DNA of 41,717 nucleotides from contig CAYGDY010000016.1 of assembly GCA_964348795.1 (NCBI GenBank), positions 1 to 41,717 of the forward strand, in the 5' to 3' direction. This DNA comes from JADLAT01 sp964348795 (GTDB taxonomy: Bacteria > Pseudomonadota > Alphaproteobacteria > Micavibrionales > Micavibrionaceae). Position 1 is the stretch's first letter. Each line of letters begins with the position of its first letter. Under the pieces are notes generated by a model. The model saw nothing but the letters and a program-made list of their open reading frames with translations. It was not told the origin of the DNA and ran no database searches. Positions 1-9,209 of this stretch are shown here, in pieces. The position numbers were made by a program, and so were the translations under genes.

Positions 1-94
1 GATGAGGGATAAGTCATCTAATAGATATAATCAATTTATTTGAGCTTGGCTATATACGCGGTTTTGCAATGACTTCAGGCAAGCGAGTGAAGCG

Positions 95-544
95 TTGTCC
101 CCAGAGGTCTATGAAACAGCACTCAATATTTTCTGCGAGTTTTCAGCCAGAAGCCTCGAGGAAGCGAAAAAGAATTTTGAGAGTATTACCCTGCCAGAAC
201 GCAAGCACGGTGACAAGGTGGAGTACGATAAAGAGCTGTATATACTTTGTCTTTACAATTACACCGCGCTTCATGATGTAAGAAAGACAGAAGAGAACAA
301 AAACAAGTTGCTGGAAACCCTTGCAGAAACCACTAAACTGCTCAAAAACGCACAAGATGTACAAGACGGTAAGATAACAGAGAATGGAGAAAAAACACAG
401 TATACTTTCCTAGAGAAAGAACTTCTCATGTTGAATGCCATAAGAGAGGAGATCGGAGATTTCCTGTTACAATACACGCTTCAGAAAGAAATGCAGAAAG
501 AACTATCGGCAAAAGGCAGAGAAACCCGAAGCCCAGACATTTAA
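95..544 (+). CDS. Hypothetical protein, possibly 5'-truncated
   Basis: I do not recognise this 149-residue protein. It is hydrophilic, rich in Lys/Glu and probably mostly helical (a charged helix around residues 60-90), with no signal peptide or membrane segment. The only start in frame is a TTG at 95 with no clear Shine-Dalgarno. The codons just upstream (44-94) also read like protein but contain no start and are closed by a TGA at 41-43; an ATG at 2 lies in the same frame before that stop. The gene may therefore be an intact TTG-start ORF or the 3' part of one broken by a nonsense codon. The stretch is more A+T-rich than the genes to its right, which fits recent acquisition. It converges on the small gene at 556-759. 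Confidence 0.5.
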   Translation: MSPEVYETALNIFCEFSARSLEEAKKNFESITLPERKHGDKVEYDKELYILCLYNYTALHDVRKTEENKNKLLETLAETTKLLKNAQDVQDGKITENGEKTQYTFLEKELLMLNAIREEIGDFLLQYTLQKEMQKELSAKGRETRSPDI

Positions 545-555
545 TTCCCTTAAAA

Positions 556-759
556 TTAAAGTCCAAGATGGAGAAAAACCCCCCCTCCAAAATCTTTTTT
601 GTCGTAATCAAATCCATATTTCCTAAGTATTTGTCTGTTTTTTTCTCTGTGCTCTCTGTAGTAAGCCACACGTTCCTCCAGTGTCGCTTTTTTTTCTTCA
701 GCAGTTTGCACAACATCGCCCGCCTCATTATTAAACTTCGTAACGCTGGATTCTACCAT
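556..759 (-). CDS. Small hypothetical protein (67 aa)
   Basis: This is an unrecognised 67-residue charged protein. The ATG at 759 was chosen because a GGGAGG Shine-Dalgarno lies about 5 bases upstream; a longer reading to 819 has no such site. Residues about 20-45 form a Glu/Lys/Arg-rich predicted helix, followed by an aromatic, glycine-containing tail (DYDKKDFGGG). No membrane segment or signal peptide is visible. It converges on the gene at 95-544 with a 12-base gap, and the pair forms an A+T-rich island beside prmA. The good ribosome binding site supports real translation. Confidence 0.5.
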   Translation of the reverse strand: MVESSVTKFNNEAGDVVQTAEEKKATLEERVAYYREHREKNRQILRKYGFDYDKKDFGGGVFLHLGL

Positions 760-890
760 ATCAACCTCCCTACAGTAATAACATACCACCCTATACCATA
801 CCCTCTTACAAAAAATCAAGTTTTCTGTCTATGAGACGGCGGTCCCCTTATAGATAGGGACCTCCTTCAGCGGCTCTCATTCCACACCTG

Positions 891-1811
891 CTAAACCTCA
901 CGCCGCAAAATAAGGGTGGTCCAGTCTCCGATCTCGCGTTTTTTGCGTAAAGAAAACCCTTGCGCTTCATAGCACGCCAGAACCTCTTCCGCCTGTTCGT
1001 TCAAAATCCCCGAGAGAATCACCATCCCGTTTTCATCGCTCACGGCCCTGACATCCGGCGCCATCTCTTTCAAGGGACCCGCCAGAATATTGGCGATGAT
1101 CAGCTCATAGGGTTTGCGTTTTTGCGTGGTCTCTTCCTGAAACCCCTCCCCGCATGCGGCAGTGAGCGCACTGGCTCCCAGCGTAACACCGTTCAGGGCC
1201 ACATGATGCGCCGTCACCCTGATACATTCGGGATCATTATCCACCGCCAGCACAGGACTTTTCCAAAGTTTCCACGCCGCAATGGCCAGAATGCCGGACC
1301 CCGTCCCCATATCCAGCACATTCCAGGGACAATGCCCCTGCGCTTTTAAATCGAGCATCGCCTCCAGACACCCCTTGGTCGTGCCATGCTCCCCTGAACC
1401 AAAGGCCGTGGCGGCATCGATCTGCAAGCCTATCTGGTGCGCGGAGACATCTCCCTCATAGTGAGACCCGTAAATGAAAAAAGGCCCCACCACAAAAGGG
1501 GGGAATTGCCGGTAGGTATGTGAAAGCCAGTCCTGATCGGGGACAGGCGTGCAATCCCATTGCAGTGTTTCAGGCAGGGACAGACCCAAAATTCCAGCAT
1601 ATGCCCGAACCCCTGCGGATAAAAATGACTCCTCCGGCCTTTCCGTCATCATCCATTCCAGAATCCACGGCCCCTTGTGGCTCCCCTGCCGAAACGCAGA
1701 AAACGACAGGCAAGGATCAAAACAGCCCTCCCCCATCGCGTTGATCTGATGATCGGTATAATTTTCTGGTAAATGTAGCCGTGCAAAAAACAAGGACAAG
1801 GGTCCCTTCAT
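891..1811 (-). CDS. prmA: Ribosomal protein L11 methyltransferase PrmA
   Basis: PrmA trimethylates ribosomal protein L11 using S-adenosylmethionine in the cytoplasm. The 306-residue length is normal for the family. The N-terminal third is the variable substrate-binding region. The class I methyltransferase core follows with the family signature FGSGEHGTTKGCLEAM (usually FGTGxHxTT), the SAM-binding loop VLDMGTGSGILAIAA, the acidic strand-2 motif AVDNDPECI, and the motif IV equivalent IIANILAGPL. The C-terminus ends after the usual strand (WTTLILRR). The ATG at 1811 is the first in frame. It is followed downstream by nothing on the same strand, and is preceded by the FYDLN gene about 40 bases away, so the two may be cotranscribed. 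The identification is firm. Confidence 0.94.
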   Translation of the reverse strand: MKGPLSLFFARLHLPENYTDHQINAMGEGCFDPCLSFSAFRQGSHKGPWILEWMMTERPEESFLSAGVRAYAGILGLSLPETLQWDCTPVPDQDWLSHTYRQFPPFVVGPFFIYGSHYEGDVSAHQIGLQIDAATAFGSGEHGTTKGCLEAMLDLKAQGHCPWNVLDMGTGSGILAIAAWKLWKSPVLAVDNDPECIRVTAHHVALNGVTLGASALTAACGEGFQEETTQKRKPYELIIANILAGPLKEMAPDVRAVSDENGMVILSGILNEQAEEVLACYEAQGFSLRKKREIGDWTTLILRREV

Positions 1812-1851
1812 TTTCAGGAAAAACGATCTCTAAACGGTCATGGGGAAAGAC

Positions 1852-2271
1852 TTAGGTCTCATCTTCCAGATCTTCGTCCAGCACGACTTCCTCGTCCAGA
1901 TCTTCCAGATCGTCCCCTTCAAGGCTTTCCAGATCGTCATCCAGATCCAGATCGGCATCGGGCGTGATTTCCACGTCATCGTCCTCACCCTCGTCCAGAT
2001 CCTCGAGACTGACAATGTCCGTCTCTTCGGCGACATCTTCCAAATCATCCTCGACATCACTGGCAGGCGCTTTTTTCGTTTTGACCTTGGTTTCCGAAGG
2101 CGTGTCATCGGTCATAATGCGCGAACGACGGTTCTTGACCTTGATTTCACCGGTAAATTCTGTGGTGCAATTCGGGCACACAATCGGGCGTTTATTCAAA
2201 TCATAAAACCGAATCCCACAAGAGGCACATACTCTTTTCAAACCTTTGGCATCAGCTACAGCGGCACACAC
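1852..2271 (-). CDS. FYDLN_acid (TIGR02300-type) zinc-ribbon protein
   Basis: This is a 139-residue protein of an alphaproteobacterial family of unknown function named for its FYDLN motif. The N-terminal 40 residues hold a compact zinc ribbon: CASC, then FYDLNKRPIVCPNC, giving four cysteines in two CxxC pairs. The rest is a low-complexity tail, overwhelmingly Asp/Glu (residues about 70-139), which also makes the DNA here a string of GAT/GAG-like repeats. The start is a GTG at 2271; an AAGGAG lies about 10 bases upstream, a little far. Family members start at this distance from the ribbon, so the start is reasonable. It lies upstream of prmA on the same strand and diverges from the thiolase gene. 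The family call is firm; function is unknown. Confidence 0.88.
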   Translation of the reverse strand: MCAAVADAKGLKRVCASCGIRFYDLNKRPIVCPNCTTEFTGEIKVKNRRSRIMTDDTPSETKVKTKKAPASDVEDDLEDVAEETDIVSLEDLDEGEDDDVEITPDADLDLDDDLESLEGDDLEDLDEEVVLDEDLEDET

Positions 2272-2484
2272 GATCCTGTCACTCCTTAAAAATCATCAAA
2301 ACACTATTTATCAGGTCTTGACCTACCCTTATTTCAAGGGGCATGTCAAATGGAATATACCTCGAACTCTGGAATTGTGGCGTGATATTTTTTCCCTTTC
2401 AAAAATGAAATGCGTAGACCCGCTCTGAATATCGTTATAAACTGGGCTTTCCGAATGTGTTTTATCCCCCGAAGGAGTGTTTCC

Positions 2485-3624
2485 ATGTCATCCTCTTTTT
2501 CCAGACCTGTTGTCATCTGTGATTTTAAACGCTCTCCGATGCATTTTGCGGGAAAAGGGGCGCTGGCAGGAGTCCGGCCCGATGATCTGGCGGCCCTTGT
2601 GATCAAAAGCCTCGTACACGCCTCGGGTGTCGCACCGGAAGATATCGAGGATCTCCTGATGGGCTGTGCTTTTCCCGAAGCCGAGCAGGGTTTTAACATT
2701 GCACGGCTTGTGGGCGGCCACGCAGGCCTGCCCCTTTCTGTCGCCGGTGTCACCCTGAACCGGTTTTGCGGCTCCAGCATGACAGCCCTCCATATGGCCG
2801 CCGGCGCCATACAAATGAACGCCGGTGACGCCTTTATTGCCGCCGGCGTAGAAAGCATGAGCCGGATCCCGATGGGGGGCTTTAATCCCATGCCCAATCC
2901 CGCTATTTACCAGACCACGCCTGCCGCTTATATGTCCATGGGGGAAACGGCTGAAAACCTTGCCAGAAAATATAACATCCCGCGGGAAGAACAGGACGCC
3001 TTTGCGGTAGCCTCCCACACCAAAGCGGCCCGTGCCGCCGCACAAGGACTCTTTGCCGCTGAAATCGTGCCTGTCGGGGACATCTCAACAGACGGCACCA
3101 TCCGGCCTGATTCCAGCATGGAAACACTCGCAACCCTCAAACCCGCTTTTTTGACCACTGGCACAGTCACAGCGGGCACGGCGTCTCCCCTCACCGATGG
3201 CTCTGCGGCAGTTCTGGTCTGCGCGGAGGACTATGCCGATGCAAAAGCGCTTCCGAAACTGGCGCGAATCCGCGCGGTGGCCGTGGCAGGATGCGCACCG
3301 GACATCATGGGAATCGGCCCCGTGCCCGCAACCCACAAAGCCCTCAAACGTGCAGGATTGACCGTGCAGGATATTGATATCTGGGAACTCAACGAGGCCT
3401 TTGCGGCGCAAAGTCTGGCTGTGATCAGGGAACTCGGGATGGATCCCGCAAAAGTCAATCTGGATGGCGGCGCGATTGCGCTGGGTCATCCTCTGGGCAC
3501 GTCCGGTGCCCGAATCACGGGGAAGGCCGCAAGCCTTTTGAAGCGGGAAAAAGGGCGTTATGCCGTGGCCACCATGTGCATCGGGGGCGGACAGGGTGTG
3601 GCAACTGTTCTGGAAGCCCTGTAG
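2485..3624 (+). CDS. Thiolase (acetyl-CoA C-acyltransferase)
   Basis: This enzyme cleaves 3-ketoacyl-CoA with CoA, or condenses acyl-CoAs in reverse. The 379-residue length fits thiolases. Catalytic residues are all visible: nucleophilic Cys95 in NRFCGSSMTALHMAAG, the NEAFAAQ motif, His335 in GGAIALGHPLGTSGAR, and the second Cys365 in MCIGGGQG. The ATG at 2485 has a GAAGGAG Shine-Dalgarno 7 bases upstream; a reading from 2410 adds 25 residues without homology-like character. No FadB-type hydratase/dehydrogenase gene is adjacent, so I cannot separate a fatty-acid-oxidation thiolase (FadA/FadI-like) from a biosynthetic acetyl-CoA acetyltransferase; the sequence looks closer to the degradative type. 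It is followed after 27 bases by asnB on the same strand. Confidence 0.9.
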   Translation: MSSSFSRPVVICDFKRSPMHFAGKGALAGVRPDDLAALVIKSLVHASGVAPEDIEDLLMGCAFPEAEQGFNIARLVGGHAGLPLSVAGVTLNRFCGSSMTALHMAAGAIQMNAGDAFIAAGVESMSRIPMGGFNPMPNPAIYQTTPAAYMSMGETAENLARKYNIPREEQDAFAVASHTKAARAAAQGLFAAEIVPVGDISTDGTIRPDSSMETLATLKPAFLTTGTVTAGTASPLTDGSAAVLVCAEDYADAKALPKLARIRAVAVAGCAPDIMGIGPVPATHKALKRAGLTVQDIDIWELNEAFAAQSLAVIRELGMDPAKVNLDGGAIALGHPLGTSGARITGKAASLLKREKGRYAVATMCIGGGQGVATVLEAL

Positions 3625-3651
3625 TTCTCAACGATAACCGAAATTGAAATC

Positions 3652-5574
3652 ATGTGTGGTTTTACGGGATTTTATACGACACAAAACCAGTCTCGCACGA
3701 CACTGCATATGATCGGGCAGAAAATGGTACGGACCCTGCTTCATCGGGGGCCCGATGCGGGGGATCTCTGGCAGGATCCCGACCACATGCTCCTGCTGGC
3801 CCACCGGAGATTGTCCATTTTGGATCTCTCTCCCGAAGGGGCCCAGCCGATGGTTTCGGCCTCTGGCCGGTACGTCATCGTTTTCAACGGCGAGTTTTAT
3901 AACTACCAGATCCTGCAAAAGGAACTCCTGACGCTCGGGGTCACGTTTCGGGGCCGAAGCGATACAGAAGTGTTTTTGGCAGGAATCGAAACCTTCGGCC
4001 TGAACAGAACCCTGCAAAAAATCAACGGCATGTTTGCTTTTGTGTTGTGGGACCGGCGGGAGCAGGAACTCCATGTCGTGCGGGACCGTCTGGGGAAAAA
4101 ACCCCTTTATATCGGCTGGGCCGGAAAAACGCTGGTCTTTGGCTCCGAACTCAAGGCCTTGCGGGCCCATCCCGATTTTGAACCGGCCCTCAATCCCGAA
4201 GCCTTGAGCCACTATATCATGCAGGGCTGGATTCACGCGCCCGCCTGCATCTACCAGCATGTCTGGGCCCTGAAGCCTGCACACCGGATTACGCTTTCTT
4301 TCAAAACCCTTGCCCCGCGACAGGACCTTCAGCCCCTGATGGAGCCTTACTGGCAACCACTTGCAGTCCTCGCGCAAAGCCGCCAACAGTCTGTCACGCT
4401 CTCGCAGTCTGAACTTGTTGACGATTTTGAATCTCTGCTCACCACTTGCGTATCGGACCGGATGATCTCGGATGTCCCCCTTGGTGCGTTTTTATCCGGC
4501 GGGATTGATAGCTCCACGATCGTAGCCCTGATGCAAACGCTCTCGGGCAGACCGGTCAAAACCTACACGATCGGTTTTCACCAGTCCGGCTTTGACGAGG
4601 CACAGCACGCCAGAAGGATTGCAAACCATCTGGGGACAGACCACCATGACCTGTATCTCGAAAGTCCGGACGTGCTGGATGTCATCCCCCGCCTGCCCGA
4701 GATGTATGACGAGCCCTTTGCCGATATCTCCGCCATTCCAACCTATCTGGTCAGCCGTTTTGCCAAACATAGCGTGACCGTTGCCCTTTCAGGCGATGGC
4801 GGCGATGAAATGCTGGGCGGATATAACCGGCATATCAAGGGGCCCGCCCTGTGGAAACGGATGTGTCTTACGCCCCATATCCTGCGGCATTCCCTGTCAG
4901 GTGTTCTCAAACGGATTCCGGCCAACCGGCTGGACCAGCTCCGGCCCCATCAGCCCCAGTTCGGGGAAAAACTACACAAGATTGCCAGTATCCTGACCGC
5001 ACAAACGCAGGAAGAGCTCTATCTCCGCTTACTGTCAGGCTGGGGCCAAAATCCCTTGTTGCATCCTGTGGACCTCCGGAGCGCCCTGACCCCCGCCCTG
5101 CCAAAAGACCTGTCCTTTTCAGAGCGTATCATGGTCTGGGATACCCTGTCCTATCTGCCGGATGATATCCTGACCAAAATCGACAGGGCCAGCATGGCTG
5201 TCTCTTTGGAGACCCGCGCTCCCTTGCTGGACCCGCGTATTTTTGAATATGTCTGGCGCTTGCCGCTGGATACAAAAATCCGCAACGCAGAAGGGAAATG
5301 GCTCCTGCGGCAGGTTCTGGCCCGCCATGTGCCGCGCCCTTTGTTCGAGCGCCCGAAACAGGGTTTCAGTATGCCCGTTGCGGAGTGGCTCAAAGGCCCC
5401 TTGAAAGACTGGGCCGAAGATCTGCTGGACGCACAGGATTTGAAAGAACAAAATTATTTTTGTGGCAACACGGTTCGGGCAGTCTGGAAAGCCCATCTTG
5501 ACGGACAGGGCAATCATGCGCAGGCTCTGTGGACGGTCCTGATGTTTCAGGCATGGCAGAAAAAATGGTTATAA
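3652..5574 (+). CDS. asnB: Asparagine synthase (glutamine-hydrolysing), AsnB type
   Basis: AsnB-type enzymes hydrolyse glutamine and transfer the ammonia to a beta-aspartyl adenylate. The protein is 640 residues. The glutaminase domain begins with the exposed nucleophile Cys2 (MCGFTGF) and continues through RGPDAG (32-37), AHRRLSILDLS, NGEFYNY (79-85) and GRSDTEVF. The synthetase domain has the PP-loop SGGIDSS (282-288), LSGDGGDEMLGGY and LETRAPLLD. Family members in polysaccharide loci often modify a sugar acid by amidation rather than making free asparagine; the epimerase and glycosyltransferase immediately downstream make that plausible here, but it is inference. The start is fixed by the need for Cys2. 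The Shine-Dalgarno is weak. Gap to the next gene is 45 bases. Confidence 0.92.
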   Translation: MCGFTGFYTTQNQSRTTLHMIGQKMVRTLLHRGPDAGDLWQDPDHMLLLAHRRLSILDLSPEGAQPMVSASGRYVIVFNGEFYNYQILQKELLTLGVTFRGRSDTEVFLAGIETFGLNRTLQKINGMFAFVLWDRREQELHVVRDRLGKKPLYIGWAGKTLVFGSELKALRAHPDFEPALNPEALSHYIMQGWIHAPACIYQHVWALKPAHRITLSFKTLAPRQDLQPLMEPYWQPLAVLAQSRQQSVTLSQSELVDDFESLLTTCVSDRMISDVPLGAFLSGGIDSSTIVALMQTLSGRPVKTYTIGFHQSGFDEAQHARRIANHLGTDHHDLYLESPDVLDVIPRLPEMYDEPFADISAIPTYLVSRFAKHSVTVALSGDGGDEMLGGYNRHIKGPALWKRMCLTPHILRHSLSGVLKRIPANRLDQLRPHQPQFGEKLHKIASILTAQTQEELYLRLLSGWGQNPLLHPVDLRSALTPALPKDLSFSERIMVWDTLSYLPDDILTKIDRASMAVSLETRAPLLDPRIFEYVWRLPLDTKIRNAEGKWLLRQVLARHVPRPLFERPKQGFSMPVAEWLKGPLKDWAEDLLDAQDLKEQNYFCGNTVRAVWKAHLDGQGNHAQALWTVLMFQAWQKKWL

Positions 5575-5619
5575 CACTTCCTCACACTTTCATCACCTTT
5601 GCAGAAAGGATACGAATTT

Positions 5620-6591
5620 ATGAACATTGCCATTACAGGCGGCGCGGGTTTTATCGGCACACACTTGTGCAGGCGCTTGAAGGCCGCAGGGCACACCATC
5701 CGGATCATTGATATTCGGCCTTCTGCAACCTTTCCCGATGAATCGGTTATAGCCGATGTCCGTGATTTGCCCGCCTTGACGCACGCGCTGGAGGGGATAG
5801 ACGCCATATACCATCTGGCGGCCGAGCACCGCGATGATGTGTCGCCCGTGCAAAAATACTATGACGTGAATGTGACGGGCGGACAACACGTCATCACCTC
5901 TGCAAAAACACACAATATCAATACGATTGTCTTTACCAGCACTGTTGCGGTCTACGGCCTGAACGCCGGAGAATCACGGGAAACAGACCCGCCAGCTCCG
6001 TTCAATGATTATGGCCGCTCAAAATTCCAGAGCGAGGATTCTTTTCGGGACTGGGCCCGCGCGGATGAAAAACGAACGCTGGTCATCTTGAGGCTTGTTG
6101 CAACATTCGGGCGGGGCAATCGCGGGAATATTTATACGCTGATCCAGCAGATTTCCTCCCGAACATTCCTGATGATCGGCAAGGGCCATAATTATAAATC
6201 CATTGCCTATGTGGAAAATGTTGCGGCATTTCTAAAACACGCCCTGACCTTTTCTACAGGATCACATCTGTATAATTATGCCGACAAACCGGATCTGAGC
6301 ACACAAGACATGGTCTTGACCATTCGCAAGGCACTGGGCCTGAGCGCATCGGGTCCGCGTATCCCCTATATCGCGGGTCTTTGTGGCGGCCTTGTGTGCG
6401 ATATCCTTGCAAAAATAACGGGACGCAAACTGCCTGTCAGCCTTGTGCGCGTCCGGAAATTTTGTGCCAGTACGGTTGTGAATGCGGACAAGCTCGAACA
6501 AACCGGATTTCACGCGCCCCAGTCCCTCGCAGAGGGGCTGGCCGATATGATACAAAACGAATTTCCGGTACACAAAACAAACGCGCCATGA
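5620..6591 (+). CDS. NAD-dependent epimerase/dehydratase (extended SDR)
   Basis: This 323-residue Rossmann enzyme probably acts on a nucleotide sugar. The nucleotide-binding motif GGAGFIG is at 7-13, the YHLAA strand-4 motif at 64-68, a STVAVYG segment at 107-113 with the conserved Ser/Thr, and the catalytic YGRSK (YxxxK) at 131-135. The ATG at 5620 follows an AAAGGA Shine-Dalgarno; the longer reading from 5599 is unlikely. The stop overlaps the next start by four bases (ATGA, 6588-6591), so it is probably translationally coupled to the glycosyltransferase. The exact reaction (4-epimerase, dehydratase or reductase) cannot be read from the sequence. The C-terminal half is more divergent than in GalE, so I do not use that name. 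Confidence 0.86.
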   Translation: MNIAITGGAGFIGTHLCRRLKAAGHTIRIIDIRPSATFPDESVIADVRDLPALTHALEGIDAIYHLAAEHRDDVSPVQKYYDVNVTGGQHVITSAKTHNINTIVFTSTVAVYGLNAGESRETDPPAPFNDYGRSKFQSEDSFRDWARADEKRTLVILRLVATFGRGNRGNIYTLIQQISSRTFLMIGKGHNYKSIAYVENVAAFLKHALTFSTGSHLYNYADKPDLSTQDMVLTIRKALGLSASGPRIPYIAGLCGGLVCDILAKITGRKLPVSLVRVRKFCASTVVNADKLEQTGFHAPQSLAEGLADMIQNEFPVHKTNAP

Positions 6592-7760
6592 CAACAAAAA
6601 AACTCCTTTATATAATCAATCATATCGACTGGTTTTGGTCGCACCGTCTGCCTCTGGCGCAAGGCGCCCAGCAAGACGGATGGGATGTTTGTGTTGCGGT
6701 CACGGGCGGCGCACAAAATGCCCGCCTGACAGAGCATCATTTCACAGGTCTGGAACTCCCTGCGTCCGATCGGGGCTTTATGCCCTTTCGCATCCTGAAA
6801 ATTATGTGGCGAATCTGGACCATTCTCCAACAGGAAAAACCTGATCTGGTGCATGCTATTACCTTGAAATACGCTTTTCTGGCAGGCCTGCCCGCCCGTT
6901 TTTGCAAAGACATACGCATTGTTTTCACAATAGCCGGTCTGGGTTATCTGTTCTCGGGCGAGGGCTTGAAGCCTGCCGTGCTCCGTATACTCGTCGGGCC
7001 CTTTCTCAAACTTGCCCTCAAACACCCGCGCGCCCATATCATCTTTCAAAATCCCGATGATATGGCCTTGATGATCCAAAGGGGTTTTGCCACGCGGGAC
7101 AACAGTACGCTGATCCTGGGCTCCGGTGTAGACCTCCGGCACTTTCCTTTTGCGCAGGAACCCGATCATACCACCGCACCGCTGGTTCTCATGCCCACCC
7201 GTCTTGTGCGGGACAAAGGTCTGGCGGTCTTTGTCGAAGCCGCAAAAATTGTGCATACGCGGGGAATAAGCGCCCGTTTTGAAATTGCAGGAAGCCTGAC
7301 CCACAACAATCCTCTGGCCCTCACGGAACAGGATATGCACACCCTGCTGGACAATTCTCCGGTCATCTGGCTGGGGAAAGTCGACGATATGCCGGAATTG
7401 CTGGCCCGGTGTGCTCTGGTCTGCTATCCCTCTTGGTACGGAGAGGGAATTCCCAAGGTCCTGCTGGAGGCCTGCGCCACAGGCCGCGCCATCGTGACCA
7501 CCGATCATGCAGGATGCCGCGAAACCGTCACGCAGGGACAAAACGGGCTGTTGGTCCCTGTCAAAGATCCATACGCCACGGCAGAGGCTATGATCACACT
7601 GTTGCAAAATCCCGCGCTTCGGCGCGACATGGGCAAAAAGAGCAGGGCCCGCGCGGAACGGGATTTCGATGTGCGCCTCATCACCCGCAATACTCTGGAT
7701 GTCTATCACACCGTATTGAAAGAGCGCTGTGCTTATTCAGAGGGAAATACCAGATCATAG
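6588..7760 (+). CDS. Glycosyltransferase family 4 (GT-B fold)
   Basis: This 390-residue enzyme probably adds a sugar to a lipid-linked polysaccharide repeat unit at the cytoplasmic face of the membrane. The N-terminal GT-B domain carries SHRLPLAQGA near the start. The C-terminal nucleotide-sugar domain has the family 4 features PTRLVRDKGLAVFVEAA and WYGEGIPKVLLEACATG, with the E-x7-E retaining-enzyme signature, then IVTTDHAGCRETV. I chose the ATG at 6588 because it overlaps the upstream stop as ATGA; the frame is open further upstream but that lies over the epimerase. Its 3' end overlaps the convergent phosphohexomutase gene by 28 bases. Donor and acceptor are not identifiable by eye. Confidence 0.88.
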   Translation: MTTKKLLYIINHIDWFWSHRLPLAQGAQQDGWDVCVAVTGGAQNARLTEHHFTGLELPASDRGFMPFRILKIMWRIWTILQQEKPDLVHAITLKYAFLAGLPARFCKDIRIVFTIAGLGYLFSGEGLKPAVLRILVGPFLKLALKHPRAHIIFQNPDDMALMIQRGFATRDNSTLILGSGVDLRHFPFAQEPDHTTAPLVLMPTRLVRDKGLAVFVEAAKIVHTRGISARFEIAGSLTHNNPLALTEQDMHTLLDNSPVIWLGKVDDMPELLARCALVCYPSWYGEGIPKVLLEACATGRAIVTTDHAGCRETVTQGQNGLLVPVKDPYATAEAMITLLQNPALRRDMGKKSRARAERDFDVRLITRNTLDVYHTVLKERCAYSEGNTRS

Positions 7761-9202
7761 CCCAGCTTGCGGACTTCCCGAAGCGCCATGTTCTTGAGAT
7801 CTTCCAGCCCTTGCGCCGAAGCGCTTTCGGCCCGAAACACCAGCACGGCCTGCGTATTGGAAGGGCGCAACAGCCACCAGCCATGATCGGCAGAAATCCT
7901 GATCCCGTCAATATCGTTCAGACTCATCCCCGCTGGCAGATTGGCCTGAATATTCGCAATGAGTTGCGGGACGATCCCGAATTTTTTGTCTTCCTCGACA
8001 TCAATCCGCACTTCGGGCGTGTTATAAAGCTTTGGCAAGTTCTGAGTGAGCGTTGACAACGCCCCATCGGAAGCACATACGGCGTTCAACAGCCGCACCG
8101 CACAATATAGCGCATCATCATACCCGTAATATTGATCGGCAAAGAAAATATGCCCGCTGAGCTCCCCTGCGAGCGGAGCCTTGAGCTCGGCCATTTTATC
8201 CTTGATCAGGGAATGCCCTGTCTTCCACATAACCGGTTTTCCTCCCAGCCGCGCAATCTCGTTGAACATGACTTCAGAGCATTTCACATCCCCGATAATG
8301 GCCGCGCCCGGGTGCCGTTTCAACACATCCTTGGCATAGATGGTCATCAAAATATCACAACGCAGGACCGTGCCGTTTTCATCCACCACGCCGATTCGGT
8401 CCCCGTCACCATCAAAGGCAATCCCCAGATCACAGCCGTTTTGTTGCACGGTGTTTTGCAAATCGCGCAGGTTTTTATCGACTGTGGGGTCGGGGTGATG
8501 GTTCGGGAAGGTTCCGTCAATTTCATCAAAGAGCAAAATATGTTCGCCCGGCAATTTTTTGACCAGACGGCGTAAAATCTCCCCAGCCGCGCCATTTCCG
8601 GCATCCCAGCCTACTTTGAGTACGCGGCGCCCCAGGGCCGAAAGCCCTGTGAAATCCTGCATCAATCGTGCAACATATTGATCCTGAATATCCAGAAACT
8701 CTGCGCGGCCTTGCCCGTTTTCAAAATCCCCACTTTGTGCCACCGCGCCTATTTTTTGAATTTCCGCGCCAAACACAGGACCGCGCTTCATGGTCATTTT
8801 AAAACCGTTATAGTCCGATGGATTGTGCGAACCTGTAACCATAATCCCCGCATCAGCCTGTAAATGCTTGATCGAAAAAGACAGCATCGGTGTCGGCCCC
8901 AGTCCTACACTGACAACCGCATGACCACAGGCCATCAACCCCGCAATCAGTTTTTCCGCCAGCGCCGGCGAAGACAAGCGCCCGTCATATCCCACACAGA
9001 TTTTTCCGCCCTTGCCCTGCAATCCCATCTCGCGGGACACATGCGTACCAAACGCCCGCCCCAGAGCATAGGCATCGTCTTCGGACAGATTTTTTCCGAT
9101 TTGCCCGCGAATATCGTATTCCCGCAAAATCGTAGGATCAAACCGGTAGGCTTCCGCGTTATTTTTTTGCATTGTATTCAGGGGCATCTTTTTCTTTTCC
9201 AT
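7733..9202 (-). CDS. Phosphomannomutase/phosphoglucomutase
   Basis: This alpha-D-phosphohexomutase interconverts hexose 6- and 1-phosphates (mannose and/or glucose), feeding GDP-mannose or UDP-glucose synthesis. From the ATG at 9202 it is 489 residues. The catalytic phosphoserine loop is TGSHNP with Ser125, the metal-binding loop is DGDGD (264-268), and the sugar-binding GELSGH is present. REYDIRG near the N-terminus is typical of the AlgC/ManB type. The start is uncertain: ATGs at 9232, 9202, 9187 and 9172 are all in frame. I took 9202 because it falls 7 bases after the galU stop. It is cotranscribed with galU, which would use its glucose 1-phosphate product. The 3' end overlaps the convergent glycosyltransferase. 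Confidence 0.92.
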   Translation of the reverse strand: MEKKKMPLNTMQKNNAEAYRFDPTILREYDIRGQIGKNLSEDDAYALGRAFGTHVSREMGLQGKGGKICVGYDGRLSSPALAEKLIAGLMACGHAVVSVGLGPTPMLSFSIKHLQADAGIMVTGSHNPSDYNGFKMTMKRGPVFGAEIQKIGAVAQSGDFENGQGRAEFLDIQDQYVARLMQDFTGLSALGRRVLKVGWDAGNGAAGEILRRLVKKLPGEHILLFDEIDGTFPNHHPDPTVDKNLRDLQNTVQQNGCDLGIAFDGDGDRIGVVDENGTVLRCDILMTIYAKDVLKRHPGAAIIGDVKCSEVMFNEIARLGGKPVMWKTGHSLIKDKMAELKAPLAGELSGHIFFADQYYGYDDALYCAVRLLNAVCASDGALSTLTQNLPKLYNTPEVRIDVEEDKKFGIVPQLIANIQANLPAGMSLNDIDGIRISADHGWWLLRPSNTQAVLVFRAESASAQGLEDLKNMALREVRKLGYDLVFPSE

Positions 9203-9209
9203 TTCGTTC

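Noticed and set aside
841..862. GGTCCC/GGGACC hairpin between the small gene and prmA
   Set aside because: The stem is only 6 bp with a 10-base loop and no T-run on either strand, so it is not a supported terminator.
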